From assembly GCA_018398765.1 (NCBI GenBank), contig JAHBMJ010004607.1, positions 13,010 through 77,009 of the forward strand: a stretch of DNA of 64,000 bases, read 5' to 3'. The position numbers and the translations under genes are program-made. Below the pieces are notes generated by a model. The model ran no database searches and was not told the origin of the DNA. It saw only the letters and a program-made list of their open reading frames with translations. This document shows, piece after piece, positions 23,414-34,459 of this stretch; position 1 is the stretch's first letter; each line of letters starts with the position of its first letter. This DNA comes from Chromera velia. Taxonomy: Eukaryota; Sar; Chromeraceae.

Positions 23414-26400
23414 GGTAGACTATATGTTTCTTCTTCTTCTCCCTCCTTTTCATCATGAACACAACAGACAGACAGACAGACAGACAGAGAAACAGACAGA
23501 CGAATCCACGAAACCTCCAAGTCAACTTGAGGAACTCTCTGAAACAATAGACCTCACAAGAACCGCATAAAACACTGCCAAGACAAACCACAGAGAACCA
23601 TGTCAGGTTCAAACGCGAAAGAAGGAATCGACTGACACTTCCGGCTCCGCGTTCAGGCTCTTCTCTGCCCACCCCACGGCACTGGGCACCTTCAGTCCAG
23701 TCCCCCACACGCAGATGGATGGAATGCCGGGGTCCTCATCCAACTTCAGGTCGGGAACCTGGGAGAGGGTTGCTTCGATGTTCGACCGCTCGGGCTGTGG
23801 CAGCAGCAGCGTCCAGTTCTGTGCTGTGTAGGTGCCTGTCAAGTTCCGTCCCATCAGACTGGGGGGTTTCAGGGGAGCTCCTGGGACGCCTGCAATGGAA
23901 TTGAAGTCGCTTTCGCCTGCGAATCTCTGGATCATTTCGTTCATTTCGTCCTCGAATTTCTCTTCCTCCTCCTCGGTGGCACCCGTCTTGAGATCCCTCG
24001 AAGATCTGGATGGAAGGCCCCCCCGGACCCCAAAACTGCAACACGCCCCACAAGAAAAAAAGAGAGGGGAGAAAGCCAGGTGATAATGAGGGACTGGGAA
24101 GAAGAGAGCGAATGGATGGAGAACAGAAGAAAAGTGGGGGAGGAAGCCAAAGGGATTCTGCCATTGTGGATGTAAGCCTCAGAAACAGAGGGGGGGAACG
24201 AGAGAGAGAGAAAGAGAGAGCCAAATGAATATGAATAAAAGAGGAGATGACTTAATAGCAAAAAAGAAAACAACACGGCACAGCAGTCGCAGTCCAAAGA
24301 CACAAAATGCTCAGGCCAAGAATACAAACAAATCAAAACTGCTACTCGACAAAGAAAAAGCTGAGCTCCCCCCTGTTCTCTCTTCAGGCACCCTCTTCAG
24401 GCAACATGAAAAGAAATTAAAAGAACAGAGAGAAAGAAAGAGGACCGACAGATTCCCTCAGAGCCAGAATTGACGCAGTTCCTGCATTTCTGTTGACACG
24501 ACGCACTGCGCTCCTCTTCACCATCTGCACCCCCTTCACCTTGAACATCTCCATGTCACTGCAGCATCCATACAAACACAAAGAAAGAATCAAAGAGAAA
24601 CACAAATGAATGAAGCATCCCGAAGAGCCCAGGGGTGGAGCCCGGATCAGCGAGAGAGCATACGACCACTCTCTCAAGTTGGCGGGAGAGAAAATCCCCC
24701 CAAACTGTGTCAGAGAGAGCCCGCGAATTTTCCCTCCACACTCTCTCTCCCTTCTGCAGCGAAAGGACGGGCTTCATGCCTTCACGCCTCTCCACAGCTC
24801 GTCTTTTACCCTCTACTCGAAAACGAAACAAGGATGCAGGACCGAAAGATAAAGAGAGACGCAACGGAAAACATGCGCAAACAACAGATAGACGGAAGGA
24901 GGGACGCAGACACACGACACAAAACGAGACACCTACCCGGAAATAACAGCCGGGAGGGCGTACAGAGCGCCTCCATACGGAGCTGCCGCACTCAGAAAGA
25001 CTTCAATGTGTTTGTCCTTCCACGCCTTCGAGACCACATTGTTGAAGATATAAGTGCTCATCAGGTTCCCCATCGAGTGTGCCACCCACACAAGACGTTT
25101 GCCTCCATTTTTCTGCACAGCATCCTCTGCCAACTTCTTCACTCTCTCCCAGTCGATCTGCTGAGGTGCTAGGCGAAAGTCGTACCTGAAAGATGATGTC
25201 ACAGGGAAGTTCCCGATTTTTTTTTTTCTTTCTTCTTCATTGTTGCACATTCTTGTTTTTGGGTGCCCCCTTCTGGTCGATCTGCCGACTTTCGAAAAGA
25301 AAACAGTTCCCGCAGTCACTATGCATTGAGGGGTCCACCGAGAGGCCATCCACTCACATGAGGCGAAGAGAGGGAAAGATGAAGTATGACTCATAGAATG
25401 GAAAGAAAAAGAGGTGCCAGAGAGAGTGGGCATGCAGATCTCGCAGATGATTGATGGTGGAGATCGAGCGTCAACAGACGGAAGGAAAACACGTAGACCA
25501 GACAGGCTATAACATGTTGACAGGCTGCCTGTCCATCCAAAAGACCGAGAAGACAAGACAGACAGACAAGCAGGCAGACTGACGGGATTCCAAACAACGT
25601 CTTCCCCTCTTCGTATCCCTTTTCCTGCAGATTCTCAATCAGCTTCGCAAACTCAGCCACAACCGGCGTGTTCTTTGTCAAGTGCCCGATATGTGAGAGG
25701 CCGCTCAGGCCGCCTGCATGCCAACACACACGAACCCCATGCACAAACAGACGCAAGAATCTACTGCCATCGTGAGAGTTTCAACCGCCTCTACACGTAC
25801 GTCAGTCCTCCTCCCACGCCTGAATGGGTTATTTCTGCGTGCGGGTCCTCTCCTTACATGCCATGCCCTCCACAGCAGACAGCCGACAGAGGAGGAGTCA
25901 AAAAGACTAACCTTCCAGACGCCAGCCGGCATCACTAACACAATACAAGCTGATTGAAGAACCCACCGAAGTTATCAGGTTCCACAAAGACGCCCTTCTT
26001 GGATTCGAACTGCGAGGATGACTTGTTGAAGTCCATCTCGAGCACAGCACTCCAACATGTGGGCCACAAGAGCTCATAGAAGGACAGCCAGATCCGGTGC
26101 TTCTCTCGGGTGTACTTTCCGTTCGGCTTCCTCGACCACTCTGCGCACTCAGGCACTTCTGCGTCCTTCGTCTCTGCCCACAGACTGCTGCCTGCACACA
26201 CACGGACACGTAAACAGAAAGATCCACACACCAGAACACACGCGTTCGCATGCGTGAAAGCAGCCCCGGCGACACCATCAGATCATGTCCCTCCTTTAAC
26301 TTCATCGTAATTCAGATCTTTTGTCACTTTCCGTCTCATGTGCATCATACCCACTACCCTGAGCGCATACCCTATCCCGCAACACTGACCTCCAACTCCT

Positions 26401-26480
26401 GGCACCAGAAAGATTGGCTGCAGTGAAGCAGTCCCCACGGCACCGAGGGCCAAGAGGAGCAAAGCGTGCACAGGCCCCAT
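22786..26480 (-). CDS. LCAT/PDAT-family lipid acyltransferase or phospholipase
   Basis: Seven exons on the minus strand: 26480-26390, 26191-25967, 25713-25584, 25185-24937, 24558-24450, about 24035-23637 and 23305-22786, about 570 residues. The start has a signal peptide (MGPVHALLLLALGAVGTA) followed by PIFLVPGVGG, the family's N-terminal strand and oxyanion region. Exon 4 carries YDFR and the nucleophile elbow AHSMG (Ser about residue 185; the family usually has GHSLG or GHSMG). Exon 6 has the VWGTGLKVP strand, and exon 7 the catalytic Asp in TDGDGTVAV and the catalytic His in KSEHLELLF. A complete Ser-Asp-His triad is therefore present. Known family members transfer or hydrolyse sn-2 acyl chains of phospholipids in the secretory lumen or outside the cell; the exact substrate is not readable. 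Only the exon 5/6 phase does not fit as drawn, near a 7-G run. It is divergent from the 4E-T-like gene. Confidence 0.9.
23385..23490 (+). repeat. (ACAG)n tracts in an LCAT-gene intron
   Basis: Two short ACAG/GACA tetranucleotide tracts (about 23385-23412 and 23463-23485) lie in the intron between exons 6 and 7 of the minus-strand gene, where they read as CTGT repeats ahead of the CTGCAG acceptor. Confidence 0.8.
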
Positions 26481-26539
26481 CGTTCAGAGACGGCTACTCA
26501 ATCTTGATGGACGTGTCCTTCCTTCTCAGCCTAGACACA

Positions 26540-26974
26540 TCAGCAGGACCGAAACTCTGTTCCTGTTGCAATGAGCAAGCACCACTGTAGATGTTTAGAC
26601 ACTCGTCTTCCAACAATCCACAAATGATCATTCGCGAGTTTTCTTCCTTTGCATGAGACACGCCGAACCGGCCTTCGAGGAGACTGCACCCGAGTCGTCT
26701 GCACATGTCCCCATAGATTCCAAGAGCCGGGAAAGTGAAAAACTTTGTGGTCCGGAAAATTGCCTGCCGGGTCCGCGATCGACAGAAAAGAGCGCATGCA
26801 GAATTCGCCTTTCGGGCCGCCTGTTGCCCATTTGGCCGCCGTCTCCGACACAAGAGTCATGACTTTTGGCGTCAGAAAAGAGGAATGTTGTCGTAGCTCC
26901 AAGGCAGCCCGCCTCTCTTCTTCACTGTAAGGCTCAGTACAGTACTGTTGCCTTTGTCGTCTGAATACCCGCAT
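26540..26974 (-). CDS. Small open frame in the divergent intergenic region, doubtful
   Basis: A 144-codon frame starting with ATG lies just upstream of the LCAT-type gene on the same strand. It begins with charged, helical sequence (EEERRAALELRQHSS) but has no recognisable domain. It may be an upstream exon or leader, a small gene, or chance. It occupies the presumed bidirectional promoter between the LCAT-type and 4E-T-like genes. Confidence 0.15.
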   Translation of the reverse strand: MRVFRRQRQQYCTEPYSEEERRAALELRQHSSFLTPKVMTLVSETAAKWATGGPKGEFCMRSFLSIADPAGNFPDHKVFHFPGSWNLWGHVQTTRVQSPRRPVRRVSCKGRKLANDHLWIVGRRVSKHLQWCLLIATGTEFRSC

Positions 26975-27311
26975 CTTGAATCATGTGAACACGTGTTCGG
27001 CTTGGATGAAGATTTCGTAGATTTCTTCTTTCATTTCATCAGCATTGAGATTGATTTTGACGTGCTTTCGTTGAACGCGAGTTTGGCGGTGCACTTCGAC
27101 AGGGGCTGATCACAAGAGATCTGCTTGCTTTCCGAAGACTTTTTTCAGTTTTCATTCTGTGCTTGCTTACCTCTTCAGCGTCTTCTTGTCTTGTCTGTAG
27201 AGACAGACGAAAGGTGTTGAAGGCCAGAGAAAGTCAGCAGGTGGTCCTACTGCACCACTTCACCGTGTTTCCTCTACCAACTGTCTATTCTCAGTAATTC
27301 CAGTCATTACA

Positions 27312-30300
27312 ATGACCGCAATTGAAACAACCTCGACAACCGACATGCAACCAGGACCTGCTCCTCTGCCTATTAGTGCCAGTTCTGGAGCAGACCTCTT
27401 GTCTCTTTTAAAGGGGACTGCCTCTCCCTCTGGGTCCGGGGCTATGCCTGGAGAGCTCGTGCAGAGGTACTCTCTCACAGAGCTCAGAAGAATAGGAAGC
27501 CTCCCGCAATGTCACCAACGACCCGACAGTCTCCATGCAGCCGTTGACAGGTGAGGTGGTGCATGCATGGGCTGCATGGGCTTTCTGCGACGTCGCGAGA
27601 AGGTTGTTCTGCCATCTAGGAAATGGGAGCTGTGAATCGATCACTGAGAACAGTCGCGGAAGCACGCAGGATGTGGTTGCAGTATTTCTGAAGGAATATG
27701 TGTCTACCCAATGCACACGAGGATTGCTGCATGCATGCGTACATCATTCGTTGCAACGGACTAATTGTATAATTGCAGGAGCATCCCTCCTCGACGGGGG
27801 CAGACGGGGGCAGACAGGAGGGGACCGGAGGGTCCGGGGGCTGCCGCGAGGTTGGTGGGTCGGCCGACCGGCTGGGGGTTCAGTGAAGCCTTCGCTTGTT
27901 TGTTCTGCATGGTGATTTTTCCTCCTAGTTTTGTGGTTGCATACGTGGGCTCTCCTGCCGCTTCTCTTCTCTTCCTGCTTCTTTTCTGATGGGCTGTCTT
28001 TATTCGTGGGTATTGTTGTCGATTCTGTTCGTTTAGAACTGTCTAATTCGGCCAACCGCCAACTGCCCCTGGGTACAATAGCTTCCTGTGATTTTGTGGG
28101 CTTCTTGCGAGTCTTTTTTCTCGTGTTTTCCCCCTTGTCTGTTCGTTTTCTCCTTCATCTCCGTGAAGTATCTGCACGGTACAAAGACAGTTATTGGGTG
28201 GAGGTATGATCAATGCAGACGGGGCCCCGCTCACTCTTACGGCGGGTTTGGAAAGGGCGCGGCGAAACCTGCAGTTCCTGCCTTCGGCTCTGGGTCAGTT
28301 TTTCTTTCCTTTCGTTATTTTTTCTTTACGTGTTCTCCGGTTCTTTCATTCTGCATCTCTTTCTCTTCGTCCCTCCTTCCGTGTTCGGTACCCTGTTTGT
28401 TCCCTGAAATCCTGATGCCCTCTCTATTGCATTCTTCGTTTACTCTCCTTTCCGCGTCTGTTCGGTCGTTTTCCTTCCTTCCTTCCTTCCTTCCTTCCTT
28501 CCTGCAGTGGCATGAAGGACAAGGACAAAGCAGGAGAGGGGGAGGAAGGGGACGTGGAGGGTGAGAACGGGACTCTGGGTCACGATCATTTGGGTGACTC
28601 TGGCGAGCCTGTGTCTTTCTCTCAAGGAGGAGAGGGGAGTGAGGGCAGAGACCACGGGGGAGATGGAGACGGCAGAAGAGACCATCATGCTCCTCCTGGT
28701 AGAGAGGAAAACGAAGAGGAACGTGAAAAGGCCGAAGCCATCAGGAAGAGGAGACAGGCAGAAAGGGACCGGAGAGCAAGGCTGGAGAGGGAGAGGGAGG
28801 AAGGAAGGCCCACGAGAGACTCCGGAGCATTCCTGCCGAATCAAAAACCGGCCGCCGCCGGAAGGGGAAAAGACAGAGAGGAAAGCGAACCTAGCCCGCC
28901 AGCTGAAGGAGTCAGTAATTTTTTCCTTTTGTCTCCGTTTGACCGCATTTCTTCGTGACGGCGTACGTCTGAAAGATCTCTTTGCAGAGGAAGAACTCGT
29001 GGAAACTTTTCTTCTGCCGATTGTGGTTTTCTTCGCGAGCTAGGGAATTTGCTGTTCGAAGTACTCCGGCCCTTGTCTTTTTTTCGTCCTGCAGATACCA
29101 TTTGTGCTCTTCAGTTTTTGTTTCTGCCTGTGCATTTGCCCGTGTGCCTCTCTCTCCATTCGCAGGACCGACCGGGGAGAGACAGGGAACGAAGACCTGA
29201 CAGGGACAGGGACAGAGATAGCGGTATGGCTCAATGGTCAGTAAACCTTTTTAGCACGAGAACAGATGACTAGGCAGGCAGTGAGACAGCCTTCGTCTGC
29301 ATCATCTCACCACAGAATGAGTGGCAGGTATTGAAACAACGTCACTATCACTGTCGTCTTCATTTGTCAATTCTGCTCATCCGGAGTGTCCCAGGACTTC
29401 CCTTTGTTTTTCTTTTTCCTGACCTGTTCGTCACACCCGCCCGCTGTGAAAAGTCAAGCAAGTGCGAAGCGAGACGAGGAAGAGGCTGACTGAATTAACC
29501 CACTGTGAAAGTGAATTCTCACTGCTGTCTCTCTGTATGTCTGCAGGAATGGGCATCATGGCGAAGACAGATATCGGGAGCGGGAACGGGACCGTCATGA
29601 GTATGGGGGCGGGGGCTACAGGGGGGGGTATCATGAGGGGCGGCACAGGGGGGACCGTCGGGACAGAGAGGACTTGTGGGACATGCCGGATGTTGGGGAT
29701 GGGGGTTCGAATGGGGGGCTTCCTCATGCGAACTCTCTTCCGGGTGTGGGGGGTTTGAATGCTTTTACGTTGGGTGACTTGGGTGGTGAGGAGGAGAAGA
29801 GGCGAATTGCAGAAGAGGTAAAGCAGTCTGGAGGGATGAAGGATGATGACCTTGCAGGGGCCCTTTTGAGAGAGAAGCAGGAGAAGGAGGAGCAAGAGAG
29901 GTTGAAGAGAGAAAAAGAGAGGGAAGCAAAGAGAGAGGAGGCCGCTCTTTTTGCTGACGGAGACGGAGACGGTGATGCCATCTTCGTGGATGACGAGGAA
30001 GAGGATGTCAGTCCGTCAGTTCAAGGCCAAACCGGATGGATGCAAGTTTGAATCAGTCACGCAGGCAGGAAAAATTCACCATCTCGCTCTTTCAAGCAAC
30101 CATCCGAAAGCCACATCCTGTAACTCTTCTGCAGTTGAATATAAAATCTTCAGGCCCGGTTTCTCTCCATGTGCATGCAGTGGCTTGCCTGATCGGGTCT
30201 TGGTCTCCTTTCTTCAGCCCCTCATTTCGCCTCAAGATTCCTTCTTGTGTTGTCGTATCTCTCCTTGGTCCATTCATTTCTTCCTGCCTGTTCTGACTCT

Positions 30301-32003
30301 CCTTCTGTTCCCCCCCCCCGTGTGAGCAGCATTCCTTTGCTGCCCAGTCCCGATTCAGCAAGTGGACTCAGCAGCAGAGACAGCAGCACCAGCAAGAGAG
30401 AGAAAGGGAGAAAGCAGCCGCCGCTGCCGGTCTCTTCCCCTCTCCAGGAAGCTCGGGTATCCCCGGAATGCCCGCAGGAGCTGTTGTTAACAGTCCGAAT
30501 AGACCTGTGCCGCCTCTTTTGGGCAACCCGGGTAGGTTTGCCACGCCTCCCTCATTCGCAGCCTAACCTCCTTCGGTTCTGCCTGCCTGGTTGTTCTGCT
30601 TCGTTCTTACCAGCGCGTTCTCTGCGCGACGGTTTCTTGTCTCACATGTGGTTTTCTGGTCTTTGTCTGGGTGATCAGTTGGGAAACGTGTCAGGTTTGT
30701 GCCATTTCTATTTTTCGACTGTTTCGTTGGTTCGCTGTTCCTTTTATCCGTTTTGGTCTGGTTTGATTTCTTTCTTTGGTGCTCTTCATCTCGTCTCTTC
30801 TCTTCTCTTCTCTTCTCTTCTCTCCGCTTCCCTTCTCCGTACAGGACCCCCCCCCCNNNNNNNNNNNNNNNCCCCCCCGTCCCCCTCCACAAGTTGCGGT
30901 GCCATCACCCCACTCAGGCCCTTCCTCCGGGTCCCCTCATGGAGCGAGGCCCATGATTGGACAGACGTCACCCAGCGGCTTCCTCCCTTTGGCCCCACCT
31001 CAGCAACTTAACGCTGGCATGCCGGGGCACCCCCCTCTCCCCGCACCTGCACCAAGGCAGCCACCCCAGCCCCAGAACACCCCCACCAACGCCCTGCACC
31101 CGCACCTACCTTCGCCGCTCCAATCCCAGCCAGGTCAGACTGCCGCACCAGGTTCCGACCTCACCAAGTTCTTTCCGAACCTGGCACCCACGCCAACCGG
31201 TGAGAGTGCACACAGAAAGCTGGAGGAGTCCTTTCCGATACAGACCTCGCAGCCTCCCCCGCGGGGCCTGCTGACTCCCGGCAGTGCCGCGCTACGACAA
31301 GCAACTGCCAGTGGAGAGATGGCCAATGGTCAGTTTGTGAGAGGAGACAGTGGCGGCAATGGGAAGAAGGAAAAGGGGGCTGAAAAGTGTGTGGAGCTCT
31401 TTATTCTGCTCTGTCCGTTGATAAACAGACGGATCAATGTATTTTAAGCCTTTTCTTCTTCTCCTGCTGCTTCAGTTTACCTTTGGTCAAGCTTTTGAGT
31501 GTGCGGCCTCGTGGCTACAGGAACCTGGGGGCACCATAAGATGAAAGCCCGGATGAATGGATGGGACTCACGAGAAACCTGGATGTATGCAATCTTTCAC
31601 GTACGGATGGCCTTTTGGATGTATGCATGCCTTCGTCGCTGACCCAAAGAATGAATGACTGGCAAGTAAGCTGCTCGCTAATTCCGTGACTGCAGGTGTC
31701 CGAAGACCTGTGCCCCAACCCCAGGGAATGCACCAGCCGCAGCAGCAGGCGACGGCAATGGCACAGGCACAAGCGGGAGGTGCCCAGTCTCAGTCGACTG
31801 AGGGAAGAAAGGGAGGCATGGCCATCATGGCAATGTTGGGACTCGAAGGTGGGTGTGGGTGCCGTATCTGTTTGCTGTAGTTCTTCAGGACATGTGCCGA
31901 CCTTCTTTCTGTTTCGAATCAGTGTTCATCATGGGCAGGCAGAAGCGGAACGGACAAAGCCTGCCACTTCAAAGGGGGCAGATAAAGAGACAGACAGACA
32001 GAC

Positions 32004-32075
<72 letters not shown>

Positions 32076-34425
32076 TGAAAGAGCCTTCGATTTTATCTCA
32101 CTTATCCTGACGTGATCTCATGTACACTTGTTCGCATTGTCTGATGCAGAATCGGTGAGGCGCTTTACAAAAGGCTCTCTCTGCTTTTCTTGTATCCCTT
32201 TCTCTTCTCTTCTCTTCTCTTCTCTTCTCTCTGCAGGTCAACAGCACCAAGGCCCCCCCCACCGCTCACAGACACCCTCACACGCAGCAGCACCCTCAAG
32301 GGATCCTGACGGCCCCACCCCCCGCCACCTGCAATCACAGCAGTCAGCAGACGGGGGCGGGATGAAGATCAGCGTGGCAGAGCTCTTCGCAATGGGCGGA
32401 GGAGGTGGGGCAGGGCAGGCTACCCCTCCTCAGACAACAACCGCATCAACGCCCCACGCTCAGCCTCACGCGATCGGGGGCGCCGCCCTTCCTTCACAGC
32501 GTGTGGGGACCCAGCCTGTATCAGGGTACGGTGGCGCCGCCATGCAAGGTCACCAGGCAACAGCCACACCCACAGCAGCTTCCCGTCCGGCTGCAGCCTT
32601 GTCACAGCAGATACCCACCTCGGAAGCTGAAGCTTTATACAGGCAGCGGTTGCAGCAACAGCAGATGCTCGCAGGAGTTGCCGGACTTCAAGCGGGCGTG
32701 CGAGCTTCCCCGAGTCAGCCTGGGGTGCCTGGAACCTCGCCTGCTGGAGTGCCGCAGTCTGTCGGGCTTTCGGGGCAGCAGGCACAGCAAGTGCAGAGGC
32801 AGATGGCAACGGTGGGTTGGTGCGTCCGTCCGTCCGTCCGTGCTGTGTGTGTGGAAGGTTCGGAGGAGGAGAGAGGCTTTGAGTTGGACAGCATGGAAGA
32901 AAAGACAGAAGCAAGGAGGGAAGGAAGAATGAAGGGTGGAGCGGAAGGCGGGGCTGGAGGGAAGCAAGGAAGTTGGCTGGGGCATGAAGCTGGTGTCACT
33001 TTTTCTCTTTCCATTTTTATTCTCCACTTGTGTGCGTGCGTTCTCGGGTGCGTGCCGCAGCCCGATTGATGCGTCTTTTTGTTTCCTGCCAAAGTCATCG
33101 GTTCCCATCTAGGTCCTCTCTTCATGACATTGTCCCCTCTCGCTGCTTTACTTTATCATCATCAACTTTCTTCTTCTCTCTCCTGCAGACTCAGCAACAG
33201 CCGGGAGGTATCTTCGGACACACAGCGGGTCGGTAGGTGGGGGAAGGGCAGGAATCAGCGGGAAGGACGGAAAGGGTGAAGGAGGGAAAAGTCGATTCGA
33301 AGTTTCCGTTTTCTTTCTCCTGCGGGACTCCGAGCTGCCATACCAAAAAGAGAAACGTGACTTGCGTTGCAGAACCTAAGTGACGCTCTTTATTTCTCCC
33401 CCCCTTTCTTGGTTTTCCCCCTGAGAAGAAGGACTTGAGGGCGTCACCCCTACCTACACAATTGTGCCTTTGTTCCTGAACCTGTTGCTCGACATTGTCT
33501 AGGCGTCATACTGTTCGAATCCGTTCTCTGGCAAACGGAAAAATGTCTCTTCGTCTGCACATGCGCCGGAACGAAATAATGCATCCTCATCTCCCCCCCT
33601 TTCTGTGCAGCCCCCGTGACAAGCAGCAGCAGTAGCAGCAGCGCCTCTGCCGCCGCTGCAGGGTCAGGGTCGGCCCCCCAGGCTCAGACAGGACTCCCTG
33701 TGCAACTCGTCCAGGCAGCCATTGCTGGAGGGAAACTGTCCTCTCAGGGGGCCCAGCAGATCCCCGCGAAGGTTGCTGTCCCCCCTCTGGTGCAGAAGCC
33801 TCCTCCTTCATCGGCAGCAGTCGCGCCTCCTGCAGGAACCTCTCTGCAACAGCAACAGCAACAGGCGGCAATGGCACAGTTGCAGACACAGACTCAACAG
33901 GGGCAACAAGATCTGATAGGTGGGTGGGGCAACTCGCTTCCTCCCCTGCTTGCTTCTCTGTCTCTTTCTTGGCAGTGGGGTGTTTCGTTCAGCGAAATTG
34001 TCTACACCCGCACGTCTCTGCTTTGTCTTTCTCTCTCTCCCCTCTTGCCTCTGTCTTGTTGGGTTGTACGCTTCTAATGTGCACCGACTCTTCTTTCTGC
34101 CTGCAGGTCTGAGCTCTTTCGGACAACTGCGTGGAGGCAATCCGCCTGAACGGCAGAGGACAGATGGGTGGGTGGGTGGGTGGGTGGGTGTACGTCAATC
34201 GTTCCCGTCTCTGTTTGTTCGCCTGTTTCTCCAAAGGGGTTGGGTTGGTACATGGTTTCTTTCATGTTCTTATCTCGACATCGGGGGGAGGACGTTGTGA
34301 CATCACCGGGATGGTCTGATCTTTTTTTTGTGCTCTTGGCACTTACACAGGTCCAACCAAATACTGTCCAACTGTTGGCAAAGAATGAGAAGAAAGGGGT
34401 GGACAGAACGGAATGACTCTTTTGG

Positions 34426-34459
<34 letters not shown>

